DNA from: Gemmatimonadota bacterium
Lineage (GTDB): Bacteria > Gemmatimonadota > Gemmatimonadetes > Gemmatimonadales > GWC2-71-9
Assembly (NCBI GenBank): GCA_003222235.1
Contig: QHVD01000104.1
Span: forward strand, 1-13,813
Length of the DNA: 13,813 nt
Direction: 5' to 3'
Shown here: positions 1 through 7,491 of the stretch, piece by piece
Numbering within the stretch: position 1 is the first letter of the stretch
How the letters are laid out: each line of letters begins with the position of its first letter
Position numbers and translations under genes: made by a program
Notes under the pieces: generated by a model
Told to the model about the DNA's origin: nothing
Database searches by the model: none
The model's input: the letters and a program-made list of their open reading frames with translations, nothing else

Positions 1-54
1 AGCCCGGGCCCCGTCTCAGACGCGACACGCGCATCGGACGCCACGTATCCCCCG

Positions 55-1596
55 ATGAACTCAGCCCCGGCGGGCTTTGATCCCGCGCGGGATTTGCCTC
101 CACGGCTCTTCGATCTTCTGAGTTCACTGCATCGCGAGTTCACTCCACGCCAACAGCAGCTCGTCGCCAGGCGGCAGGAAGTCCTGGCCGCCGCGCATCG
201 CGGCCGGTTGCCCGCCTATCTGCCTCCCTCGCCGGCGGCCACGGGCGGCTGGAAGGTGGAGTTACCGGACTGGTGCCGGGATCAGCGGAACCAGATGACC
301 GGCCCGGCCGACGACGCCGACCTGGTCGTGAAAATGCTCAATTCCGGCGCGCCGGGCGTGATGCTCGACCTCGAGGATTCGATGGCGAATCAGTGGGAGC
401 ATCTCAACGAGGGCGTCGACAACATCGTGAAAGCGCTGCGCGGGGAGCTCAGCTACTTCGATAAGAAGCGCAATTGCACAGTCGGCATCCAGCCGAGCAA
501 GACGGTGGTCTGGATGCGGCCGCGCGGGCTGCATCTCAGCCAGGGCGGGGTCTTCGGCGGCGAGACCATGTCGGCCTCGTTGTTCGACGTTGCCCGCGTG
601 TGGCACGGGATCGAGCCCGCCGCGCTGAAGCATCCTTTCTCCGTCTACATCCCGAAGTCCGAGTCGGCCGAGGAAGGGCTCTGGTGGCGGGATCTGTTCC
701 AGGCGCTGGCGCGAGCCCGGGGGCTGCCCGCGGACTACATCAAGTGCATGGCGCTCGTCGAGGCGCACCCGCTGGCTTATCAGTTCGAGGAGTTCGCCTA
801 CCACCTTCGCGAGCATTGCCTCGGGTTGAATCTCGGCCGCTGGGATTACATGGCGAGCCTGATCCATTTCACGCTCGAACAGCCGGAGTGGGTCCTCCCG
901 GACCGCAACACGATTCCGCACAACGTCCCGTTCTTCCAGCGCGTGCGCGAGCGCCTCGCGGACGTGTGTCACAAGCGGGGCATTCTCGCCATCGGTGGGA
1001 TGACGGCGCTCTATCCCAGCCGCGAGGATCCGGAGCTGAACGCGCGGGCGCTCGCGGTGCTGGCGCAGGACAAGAAGAACGAGGCCGACTGCCTGATGGA
1101 CGGCGCCTGGACCGGGCATCCCGACCAGAATGAAATCGCGGTGCAGCAGTTCCCGTACCCGAACCAGCTCGATCGGCGGCCCGCGCTCGACGACCCGCAT
1201 CCCAACCTTCGCCCCCTGTCCACGGGCGTGGGGACGAAGACGCTCGCGGGCACGCGCGCGGCGGCGCGCACGGTCATCCGGTACCGCAACGGCGTCTTGA
1301 ACGGGAGGGGCGCGAGCCTGCTCGACGGCTACATGGAGGACCTGGCCACCGATCGCATTTACCGATTGATGATCGCCCAGCGGATGCGGCACCACGCTGC
1401 CACGCGGATCATGGACGATTCCGGCAAGCCGATCCCCCACACGCCGGCGCTGGTCACGAGCATCTTCGACGAAGAGCTGGAGAGGATTCTGCGCGAGCTC
1501 TCCTCGATGAAGGATCCGGGCACGCCCGAGACGTTCCGCCGAGCGAGGGCGGTCAGTGAAGCGATGATTCGCCGGGGAGCATTCGATCCGGTCTAG
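55..1596 (+). CDS. aceB: Malate synthase A (first gene of glycolate operon)
   Basis: Malate synthase condenses glyoxylate with acetyl-CoA to give malate and CoA in the cytoplasm. The 513-residue protein has the length and layout of isoform A (E. coli AceB is about 530), not of the ~720-residue isoform G. Visible family motifs are RNQMTGPADDADLVVKMLNS (78-97), LEDSM (106-110), RPRGLHL with likely catalytic R157, LVEAHP with Mg ligand E236, GRWDY with Mg ligand D264, and the C-terminal YMEDLATDR with D429 as likely catalytic base. The start is the first ATG, which has no clear Shine-Dalgarno sequence; the upstream 54 bases hold nothing recognisable. The gene lies 45 nt before the permease and appears to open a glycolate operon, so its likely glyoxylate source is GlcDEF rather than isocitrate lyase, which is not in the window. 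Motif assignments come from family knowledge; the operon role is inferred. Confidence 0.95.
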   Translation: MNSAPAGFDPARDLPPRLFDLLSSLHREFTPRQQQLVARRQEVLAAAHRGRLPAYLPPSPAATGGWKVELPDWCRDQRNQMTGPADDADLVVKMLNSGAPGVMLDLEDSMANQWEHLNEGVDNIVKALRGELSYFDKKRNCTVGIQPSKTVVWMRPRGLHLSQGGVFGGETMSASLFDVARVWHGIEPAALKHPFSVYIPKSESAEEGLWWRDLFQALARARGLPADYIKCMALVEAHPLAYQFEEFAYHLREHCLGLNLGRWDYMASLIHFTLEQPEWVLPDRNTIPHNVPFFQRVRERLADVCHKRGILAIGGMTALYPSREDPELNARALAVLAQDKKNEADCLMDGAWTGHPDQNEIAVQQFPYPNQLDRRPALDDPHPNLRPLSTGVGTKTLAGTRAAARTVIRYRNGVLNGRGASLLDGYMEDLATDRIYRLMIAQRMRHHAATRIMDDSGKPIPHTPALVTSIFDEELERILRELSSMKDPGTPETFRRARAVSEAMIRRGAFDPV

Positions 1597-1641
1597 CGGT
1601 AACGGTCCCGATTCTCTCGTCCCGCAACGTGAGGAGTGAAC

Positions 1642-3315
1642 ATGTCGTGGACCCAGGTTTACGACCCGCTGCACAACTGGATTCTCTCCACGGGCGTGGC
1701 GGCGTTGCCGATCCTGGTGCTGTTCGGATTGCTGGCGGGGCTGAGAGTGAAGCCGCACTGGTGCGCGATTGCGGCCGCGGGGACCGCGGTCGTGGTCGCC
1801 GTCACGATCTTCGGGATGCCGTTCCCGCTCGCCGGAATGAGCTTCCTCTACGGGGTCGGATTCGGCGTGCTGAAGATCGCCTGGATCGTCCTGGCAGCCG
1901 TCTATCTCTACGACATCTCCGTTTCCACGGGCCAGTTCGAGATCATGAAGGAGTCGGTGGCCGGGATCACCGCCGACCGGCGCCTGCAGCTCCTGCTCGT
2001 GGCGTTCTGCTTCGGGGCCTTCATCGAGGGCGCGGCGGGATTCGGCGCCCCGGTCGCGATTGCGGGCGCCTTCATGATCGGCCTTGGATTCAAGCCGTTC
2101 CATGCGGCCGCCCTCAATCTGATCGCCAACACTTCGCCGGTGGCCTGGGGCGCCATCGGGACGCCGGTGCACACCCTGGCGGCGGTCTCGGGGTTGCCGG
2201 AATCCGACTTGAGCGCGATGGTGGGCCGCATCCTGCCGATCACGGGCATCATCGTGCCGTTCTGGCTGGTGCGCGCCATGGTGGGCTGGACCGAGACCTT
2301 CGAGGTGCTGCCGGCCATCCTCGTGGTTGGGACCTCCTTCAGCCTGACGCAATATCTGTGGTCCAACCACGTCGACTCGAACCTCGTCGACATCGCGGGC
2401 GGCGTCGTTTCGTTGATCGCCACCGTGGTCTTCCTCCGGTTCTGGCAGCCGAAGCGCATCTGGCGGTTCGAGGGCGAGGACGCGGCGGTCCCTGCGGGCC
2501 ACGCCGGAGGCAATCCTCCGGCCACCCGCAAGCACACCGCCGGCCAGATCGCGAAAGCCTGGATGCCGTTCGCGATCCTGTCGATCACCGTGCTCGTATG
2601 GGGCCTGCCGGCCATCAAGGGCGCCATCAACCGGACCACGACGCCGATCTGGAACGTCCCGCTGCTCCACAACGCGGTGACGCGCGCCGCGCCGGTCGTG
2701 TCCAAGCTGACGCCCGAGGCGGCCCGGTACGATTTCAACTGGTTCTCGGCCACCGGGACCGGGTGCTTCGTCGCCGCGATCATCGCCGGGCTGGTCCTCG
2801 GGGTGGGGCCGGTCCAGCTCGCGAGGATCTTCTGGCACACGCTGAAGCGCATGAAGCTCGCGGTCGTCGCCATTTCCTTCATGTTGGGACTCGGGTTCAC
2901 GACTCGCTATTCGGGGTTGGACGCCGTGCTGGGGTTGGCGTTCACGCGGACCGGGTGGCTGTACCCCTTCTTCGGCTCGTATCTGGGCTGGCTGGGCGTG
3001 GCGCTGACGGGCAGCGACACGTCTTCGAACGCGCTGTTCGGCAGCCTGCAACGGATTACCGCCGACCAGCTCAAGCTCGACCCGATCCTCATGTGCGCCG
3101 CCAACTCGGCCGGTGGCGTGATGGGCAAGATGGTGGACGCGCAGTCCATCACGGTGGCCACCTCGGCGACGAACCAGGTCGGCAATGAAGGGCTCATCTT
3201 CCGGTACGTGTTCTGGCACTCCATCGCGCTGGGCGCCATCGTCGGCTTGATCGTGTTGCTGTACGCCTACGTCTTCCCGGGTGCGGTGCCCCACGGGTTG
3301 ACGATCGTGAAGTGA
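1642..3315 (+). CDS. lldP: LldP-family L-lactate/glycolate permease, probable GlcA role
   Basis: This is a 557-residue polytopic inner-membrane transporter of the lactate permease family, which includes E. coli LldP (lactate) and GlcA (glycolate), both 2-hydroxymonocarboxylate/H+ symporters. Hydrophobic segments run through the whole protein. Family signatures are FGAFIEGAAGFGAP (124-137), IANTSPVAWGAIGTP (161-175), and in the C-terminal half GSDTSSNALFGSLQ followed by NSAGGVMGKMVDAQ. I chose ATG 1642 because GAGGAG at 1631-1636 sits 5 nt upstream; an in-frame GTG at 1636 overlaps that site and would add two residues. The stop TGA shares bases with the glcD ATG (TGATG, 3313-3317), implying translational coupling. 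Sequence alone cannot separate lactate from glycolate preference. Placement between malate synthase and glcDEF argues for glycolate, as with E. coli glcA in the glc operon. Confidence 0.92.
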   Translation: MSWTQVYDPLHNWILSTGVAALPILVLFGLLAGLRVKPHWCAIAAAGTAVVVAVTIFGMPFPLAGMSFLYGVGFGVLKIAWIVLAAVYLYDISVSTGQFEIMKESVAGITADRRLQLLLVAFCFGAFIEGAAGFGAPVAIAGAFMIGLGFKPFHAAALNLIANTSPVAWGAIGTPVHTLAAVSGLPESDLSAMVGRILPITGIIVPFWLVRAMVGWTETFEVLPAILVVGTSFSLTQYLWSNHVDSNLVDIAGGVVSLIATVVFLRFWQPKRIWRFEGEDAAVPAGHAGGNPPATRKHTAGQIAKAWMPFAILSITVLVWGLPAIKGAINRTTTPIWNVPLLHNAVTRAAPVVSKLTPEAARYDFNWFSATGTGCFVAAIIAGLVLGVGPVQLARIFWHTLKRMKLAVVAISFMLGLGFTTRYSGLDAVLGLAFTRTGWLYPFFGSYLGWLGVALTGSDTSSNALFGSLQRITADQLKLDPILMCAANSAGGVMGKMVDAQSITVATSATNQVGNEGLIFRYVFWHSIALGAIVGLIVLLYAYVFPGAVPHGLTIVK

Positions 3316-4042
3316 TGCATTCGCGGATCCTCGATCAGTTTCGGGCCATCGTGGGAACCGGCGGCCTGATCACGCAGCCGGAGCAGCTGCACACCTATGA
3401 GTGCGACGGCCTGACCAACTTCCGCGTGCTGCCCGCCGCCGTCTTGCTACCGGCCACGACGGAGCAGGTACAGGCCATCGTGCGCGTCTGCCACAGGGAG
3501 GGGATCCCCTTTGTCGCCCGCGGCTCGGGCACGGGCCTGAGCGGGGGAGCGCTGCCGATCGAGAACGGCATCGTCATCAGCCTCGCGCGGATGAATCGCA
3601 TCCTGGAGATCGACATCCCCAACGCGCGCGTGGTGGTCGAGCCGGGCGTGCTCAATCTCGACGTGACCCAGGCGGTCTCCGGCGACGGGTATTTCTACGC
3701 CCCCGATCCGTCCTCGCAGCAGGTATGCAGCATCGGCGGCAACGTCGCCGAGAATGCCGGGGGCGCCCACTGCCTGAAATACGGGTTCACCACGACGCAC
3801 GTGCTGGGCCTGGAAGTGGTGCTTCCGGACGGCTCCCTCGTGCACCTCGGGGGCAAGACCGTCGACCGGCCCGGCTACGACCTGTGCGGAGTTTTCGTCG
3901 GCTCGGAGGGCACGCTCGGGATCGCGACCAAAGTGATTCTCCGCGTCGTCCGGCGGCCGGAAGCGGTCCAGACGCTGCTGGCGGCGTTCGATTCGACCAA
4001 CCAGGCCGGGGCGGCCGTGAGCGGGATCATCGCCGCGGGAGT

Positions 4043-4050
4043 CATGCATG
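4043..4050 (+). repeat. CATG tandem duplication causing the glcD frameshift
   Basis: The bases GT-CATG-CATG-CCGGCG span 4041-4056. With two CATG units the frame from ATG 3315 reads V-M-H-A-G-G-D-R, which is unlike GlcD. With one unit it reads V-M-P-A-A-I-E-M-M-D, matching the conserved AAG-hydrophobic-P-x-x-(I/L)-E-M-M-D stretch of GlcD. This places the lesion to within a few bases. Two copies of a 4-mer is too short a tract for classical slippage-driven phase variation. Confidence 0.85.
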
Positions 4051-4767
4051 CCGGCGGCGATCGAGATGATGGACAGCCTGGCCATCCAGGCGGCCGAGGC
4101 CGCGGTGCACGCCCACTATCCCGAGTGCGGCGGCCTGCTGCTCGTCGAGCTGGACGGGCCGGCCGCGGAAGTCCAGGCCCTGATGACCCGGGTGCGGGAG
4201 ATCTGCGCGTCATGCGGCGCCTGGGAGATCCGCGTGGCGCAGTCGGAAGAGGAACGCGCGGCGGTCTGGAAGGGCCGCAAGGCGGCATTCGCCGCGATGG
4301 GCCGGATCTCGCCGAATTACATCGTGCAGGACGGCGTCATCCCGCGCACGGCGCTCCCGCAGGTCATGACCGAGATCGAGCGACTGAGCGCGCAGGCTGG
4401 GCTCCGCGTGGCGAACGTGTTTCACGCCGGCGACGGCAACCTGCATCCCCTCGTGCTCTACGACCGTCGGGTCGAGGGCCAGGAGGGACGGGCCGAACGG
4501 CTGTCGTTCAGCATCCTCGAGCTGTGCGTCAAGGCCGGCGGCTCGATCACCGGCGAGCACGGCGTCGGCGAAGAGAAGAAAGCCTTCATGTCCGTGATGT
4601 TCGCCGAGCCCGACCTCGACACCATGCAGCGCGTGCGGTGCGCCTTCGATCCCGAGCGGTTGTCGAACCCGACGAAAGTCTTCCCGCGTCCGCGGCTGTG
4701 CGCCGAACGGCCGGGCCCCTACCAGCCGCATCCCCTCGAGACCGCGGGTGTCGCCCAGTTCTTCTAA
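4048..4767 (+). CDS. GlcD C-terminal half as a possible separate reading frame
   Basis: This is the downstream reading frame of the broken glcD, 239 residues from ATG 4048 to TAA 4767. It contains the FAD-linked oxidase C-terminal domain, including YIVQDGVIPR, the metal/substrate-site-like NVFHAGDGNLHP and TGEHGVGEEKK. GGGAG at 4037-4041 lies 6 nt before ATG 4048, so internal initiation is physically possible. A split GlcD with separately made N- and C-terminal halves would be unusual. I list it because an automated annotation would likely show it as its own gene, but I think it is only the second half of one gene. It overlaps the start of glcE by 20 nt. Confidence 0.4.
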   Translation: MPAAIEMMDSLAIQAAEAAVHAHYPECGGLLLVELDGPAAEVQALMTRVREICASCGAWEIRVAQSEEERAAVWKGRKAAFAAMGRISPNYIVQDGVIPRTALPQVMTEIERLSAQAGLRVANVFHAGDGNLHPLVLYDRRVEGQEGRAERLSFSILELCVKAGGSITGEHGVGEEKKAFMSVMFAEPDLDTMQRVRCAFDPERLSNPTKVFPRPRLCAERPGPYQPHPLETAGVAQFF

Positions 4768-6043
4768 CACGCAGCAAGCCGAGGCGGCCTGGGATGAGCT
4801 GGCGGCCGTCGTGGGTCCGGAACACGTGCGCCCCGCCCTGCCTGGGGATGCCGTCGATGGCGTTCCGGCCAGCAGGGTCATCGAGCCCGGCACGGAGGAG
4901 ACGCTGGCCCGCGTGCTCGCTTCCGCCAACCGCGCGGGTCTGGCCGTCGTCCCGCGCGGGGGCGGCACGAAACTCGATTGGGGCCACCCGCCGCGCCGTG
5001 CCGACCTCGTCCTGTCCACGACGCGGCTCCATCGCGTGCTGGAGCACGCCTGGGCCGATCTGACCGCGACCGTGGAGGCGGGCTGCAGCGTCGCGCGCTT
5101 TCAAGCGACGCTGGCCGAGCACGGGCAGCGCCTCGCCCTCGACCCTCTCTGGCCCGAGCGCGCTACGATCGGCGGCATCCTCGCCACCGGCGACGACGGG
5201 CCGCTCGTGGCGCGCTTCGGCTCGCTCCGCGACCTGATCATCGGGGTCACGCTGGCCTTGCCCGACGGCACGCTCGCAAAGAGCGGCGGCAAGGTCGTGA
5301 AGAACGTCGCGGGCTACGACCTGCCGAAGCTCGCCACGGGATCATTCGGCACGCTTGCGGTGATCACGCAGGCGGTATTCCGCCTCCATCCCCTCCCGCA
5401 CGAGACGCGCACACTCACGTTCACCGCCTCCCCTCCAGCGGTGGAGCCGCTGTGCGAGCTGGCGCTCGCCGTCCAGCGGTCGCAGCTGGCGTTCGTCGCG
5501 CTGCAGGTGCGCGCGGCCGGCTCGGGACCGTCCGGCCTCGACGTGGGGTTCGAGGGTACGGGTGCGGGACTGGATTCGCAGGAGCGCGCGGTGCTGCGGC
5601 TCGCCGCCGGCGTGACCCGGGCCGATCCGCCGCCGCTCGTCTGGCGCGCCCGGGAAGAGCTGTGGCGCGGACGGGAGCCCGCGGTCACGGCAAAGTTCAG
5701 CGTGTTGCCGGCGGAGCTGGCGGAGTTCTGCGCGATGGTGCGTGAAGTCGCGGCGCCGCCGCCGTCTCTGGCGTGGAGCCTCGTGGCCCAAGCGCCGGGC
5801 GTGGGCCACCTGAGACTCGAGGCCCAGACCGGCGATTCGCTCGTCGTGGCGCTGGCGCGGCTGCGCGCCGGCGTGGAACGGCGCGGCGGGACGCTGGCTC
5901 TGCTCCGCTGCCCGCCGGACGTCAAGGCGCGGCTCGACGTGTGGGGCTCGCCGGGCGACTCTCTCCCGCTCATGCGGTGCGTGAAAGCGCAGCTCGACCC
6001 CGCGGGGATCCTCAATCCCGGTCGCTTCGTGGGAGGGATCTGA
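4748..6043 (+). CDS. glcE: Glycolate oxidase FAD-binding subunit GlcE
   Basis: GlcE is the second flavoprotein-like subunit of glycolate oxidase and is required with GlcD and GlcF for glycolate oxidation. The 431-residue product has an N-terminal FAD_binding_4 domain: VVPRGGGTKLDWG (67-79), a TATVEAG strand (106-112), RATIGGILATGDDGPL (138-153), GKVVKNVAGYDLPKLATGSFGTLAVITQ (181-208), and a C-terminal LDPAGILNPGRF tail typical of the FAD-oxidase family. It is longer than E. coli GlcE (350), mostly in the middle and C-terminal half. The start is a GTG that overlaps the end of glcD by 20 nt; the Shine-Dalgarno is weak, so coupling to glcD translation is likely. If the glcD frameshift is real, ribosomes leaving the shifted frame would stop at 5063, well inside glcE, which could disturb this coupling. 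The stop TGA overlaps the glcF ATG. Confidence 0.92.
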   Translation: MSPSSSNTQQAEAAWDELAAVVGPEHVRPALPGDAVDGVPASRVIEPGTEETLARVLASANRAGLAVVPRGGGTKLDWGHPPRRADLVLSTTRLHRVLEHAWADLTATVEAGCSVARFQATLAEHGQRLALDPLWPERATIGGILATGDDGPLVARFGSLRDLIIGVTLALPDGTLAKSGGKVVKNVAGYDLPKLATGSFGTLAVITQAVFRLHPLPHETRTLTFTASPPAVEPLCELALAVQRSQLAFVALQVRAAGSGPSGLDVGFEGTGAGLDSQERAVLRLAAGVTRADPPPLVWRAREELWRGREPAVTAKFSVLPAELAEFCAMVREVAAPPPSLAWSLVAQAPGVGHLRLEAQTGDSLVVALARLRAGVERRGGTLALLRCPPDVKARLDVWGSPGDSLPLMRCVKAQLDPAGILNPGRFVGGI

Positions 6044-7407
6044 TGGCGCCGGGTTCGATCTTCGACGAGCATCACCCGCCCGCCGCGGCCCTGATCGACC
6101 AATGCGTGCACTGCGGCTTCTGCCTGCCCACCTGCCCGACCTACGCTCTCTGGCACGAAGAGATGGATTCGCCGCGCGGCCGCATTTACCTGATGAAGCT
6201 CGGCGCGGAAGGCCAGGCGGGAATGACGGACACCTACGTTGCCCACTTCGACCATTGTCTCGGCTGCATGGCCTGCGTGACCGCGTGCCCGTCCGGGGTG
6301 CAGTACGACAAGCTGATCGAAGCCACGCGCGCGCAGATCGAACGCCGCCATTCCCGATCGTTGGCCGACCGGCTGTTCCGCCAGCTGCTCTTCACGCTCT
6401 TCCCGCACCCCGGCCGGCTGCGCGCGCTGGCGCTGGCGCTCTGGCTGTATCAGCGCTCCGGCGTGCGGAGGGCGGCCCACACGCTGCGGTTGGTCGCGCT
6501 GTTGCCGCAACGGCTCCGCGCCATGGAGTCCCTGCTCCCCGAGCTCAGGATTGCAGGGCTGCGCTCGCAGCTGCCGCGGTGCGTCCCGGCACGGGCCGAG
6601 CGCCGCGGGCGCGTGGGCCTGCTGCTCGGCTGCGTGCAGCGCATCTTCCTCCCCGAAGTGAACGCGGCCACGGCGCGCGTCCTCGCAGCCGAAGGCTGTG
6701 AGGTGATCGTCCCCCCCGAACAGGGATGCTGCGGCGCGCTGATGGTGCACGCGGGGCTGGAAGAGCCGGCGCTACGCGCGGCCCGGCGACTCATCGACGT
6801 GTTCGAGCGCTACGACGTCGACACCGTGGTGACGAACGCCGCCGGCTGCGGATCGAACGTGAAGGACTACGCCCGCCTGTTGCGCGATGACCCGCAGTAC
6901 GCGGAGCGGGCGGTGACCTTTTCCCGCAAGTGCCGGGACGTCTCGGAGCTCCTGGCGGAGCTCGAGCCTCGGGCAGAGCGCCATCCGTTAGCCCTGCGGG
7001 CGGCCTATCACGACGCCTGCCACTTGCAACATGCGCAACATATCCGTGCAGAGCCCCGCCGCTTGCTGCGGTCCATTCCGCAGCTCGAGGTTCTGGAGGT
7101 CTCGGACTCTGCCCTGTGCTGCGGTTCGGCGGGGATCTTCAACCTCATCGAGCCCGAGGCGGCCCGGGAGCTCGGGCGTCGCAAGGTTCACAACTGTCTC
7201 GCAACCGGGCCCGACGTGATTCTCTCGGGGAATCCGGGCTGTCTCCTGCAGATCGGCGCCGGCCTCGCTCGCGCGGGCCGCAGCGTCCCGGTTCTGCACA
7301 CGATCCAGGCGCTCGACGCATCCATTCGGGGCGTGCTGCCCGAGGGAGTAGGCTCCGGCCGCCCGAACCCTGTCGCAGGGGGTGTGCCGGCGGTGTCCTC
7401 CTTGTGA
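6043..7407 (+). CDS. glcF: Glycolate oxidase iron-sulfur subunit GlcF
   Basis: GlcF carries electrons from the GlcD/GlcE flavins to the membrane quinone pool. The 454-residue protein starts with two 4Fe-4S ferredoxin motifs: CVHCGFCLPTCP (C21, C24, C27, C31) and CLGCMACVTACP (C72, C75, C78, C82). Two CCG (cysteine-rich) domains follow, recognisable from GCCGALMVHAG, the YHDACHLQHAQ stretch and LCCGSAGIFNL. E. coli GlcF is 407 residues; the extra length here includes about 25 non-conserved residues after the conserved HTIQALDASIRG end. ATG 6043 is chosen because GGAGGG at 6032-6037 precedes it by 5 nt and it forms a TGATG overlap with the glcE stop; the frame stays open upstream but only as a shadow of glcE. 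It is the last gene of the operon, and a CRP-like palindrome covers its stop codon. Confidence 0.94.
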   Translation: MAPGSIFDEHHPPAAALIDQCVHCGFCLPTCPTYALWHEEMDSPRGRIYLMKLGAEGQAGMTDTYVAHFDHCLGCMACVTACPSGVQYDKLIEATRAQIERRHSRSLADRLFRQLLFTLFPHPGRLRALALALWLYQRSGVRRAAHTLRLVALLPQRLRAMESLLPELRIAGLRSQLPRCVPARAERRGRVGLLLGCVQRIFLPEVNAATARVLAAEGCEVIVPPEQGCCGALMVHAGLEEPALRAARRLIDVFERYDVDTVVTNAAGCGSNVKDYARLLRDDPQYAERAVTFSRKCRDVSELLAELEPRAERHPLALRAAYHDACHLQHAQHIRAEPRRLLRSIPQLEVLEVSDSALCCGSAGIFNLIEPEAARELGRRKVHNCLATGPDVILSGNPGCLLQIGAGLARAGRSVPVLHTIQALDASIRGVLPEGVGSGRPNPVAGGVPAVSSL

Positions 7408-7418
7408 ATTGTTTCACA
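7403..7418. promoter_or_regulatory. Perfect CRP/FNR-family type palindrome TGTGA-N6-TCACA
   Basis: The 16-mer TGTGAATTGTTTCACA is a perfect match to the CRP-class half-sites TGTGA and TCACA with a 6-nt centre; the stem-forming match is 6 bp per arm. It spans the glcF TGA stop (7405-7407) and ends 73 nt before the methyltransferase ATG at 7492, a reasonable distance for an activator or repressor site. Exactly these ten fixed bases would be expected about 0.013 times in a window this size at equal base frequencies, and less often in GC-rich DNA. It could instead be a weak hairpin at the operon end, but no T-tract follows. No CRP-family gene is in the window. Confidence 0.45.
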
Positions 7419-7491
7419 TGCGTCGCGGCTGCCGGGTCTCGACTTGGCGCCTGTGGCGTGCGATCTCTCCCATGAGGAGGAGACATGGCGA

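Larger units (their letters stand above)
3315..4767 (+). pseudogene. glcD: Glycolate oxidase FAD subunit GlcD, broken by a 4-bp frameshift
   Basis: GlcD is the catalytic FAD subunit of the GlcDEF glycolate dehydrogenase, which oxidises glycolate to glyoxylate. The first 244 codons (frame of ATG 3315) carry the FAD_binding_4 (PCMH) fold: RGSGTGLSGG (69-78), DPSSQQVCSIGGNVAENAGG and FVGSEGTLGIATK. Homology then jumps to the +1 frame at 4048-4050 and continues as PAAIEMMDSLAIQ, NVFHAGDGNLHP, GGSITGEHGVGEEKKAFM and FDPERLSNPTKVFP, the FAD-oxidase C-terminal domain, to TAA at 4765-4767. The break is a tandem CATGCATG. Deleting one CATG gives an unbroken 482-residue protein, close to the ~500 of E. 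coli GlcD. As written, the upstream frame would run on as unrelated Arg/Gly-rich sequence to 5063, across the glcE start. The gene could be a true null, an assembly error, or split with internal restart at ATG 4048. The family identity is secure; the cause of the break is not. Confidence 0.9.

Noticed and set aside
1..54. Promoter upstream of malate synthase
   Set aside because: Only 54 bases are available and no convincing -35/-10 pair or ribosome site is visible.
262..3294. A 1010-codon open frame on the minus strand, antisense to malate synthase and the permease
   Set aside because: Its translation is Arg/His/Gly/Asp-rich without domains and mirrors two well-supported genes on the other strand. 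Long antisense frames are common in GC-rich DNA.
4041..4056. Programmed ribosomal frameshifting in glcD
   Set aside because: There is no slippery heptamer or evident downstream structure, and the exact duplication of a 4-mer explains the shift fully.
4047..5063. Continuation of the glcD first frame as a novel C-terminal domain
   Set aside because: After the CATG duplication the frame is Arg/Gly/Pro-rich and shadows the true GlcD C-terminus and the GlcE start; nothing resembles a domain.
7403..7418. Intrinsic terminator of the glycolate operon
   Set aside because: The stem is only 6 bp, AT-rich, and not followed by a T-tract. A regulatory palindrome is the better reading.
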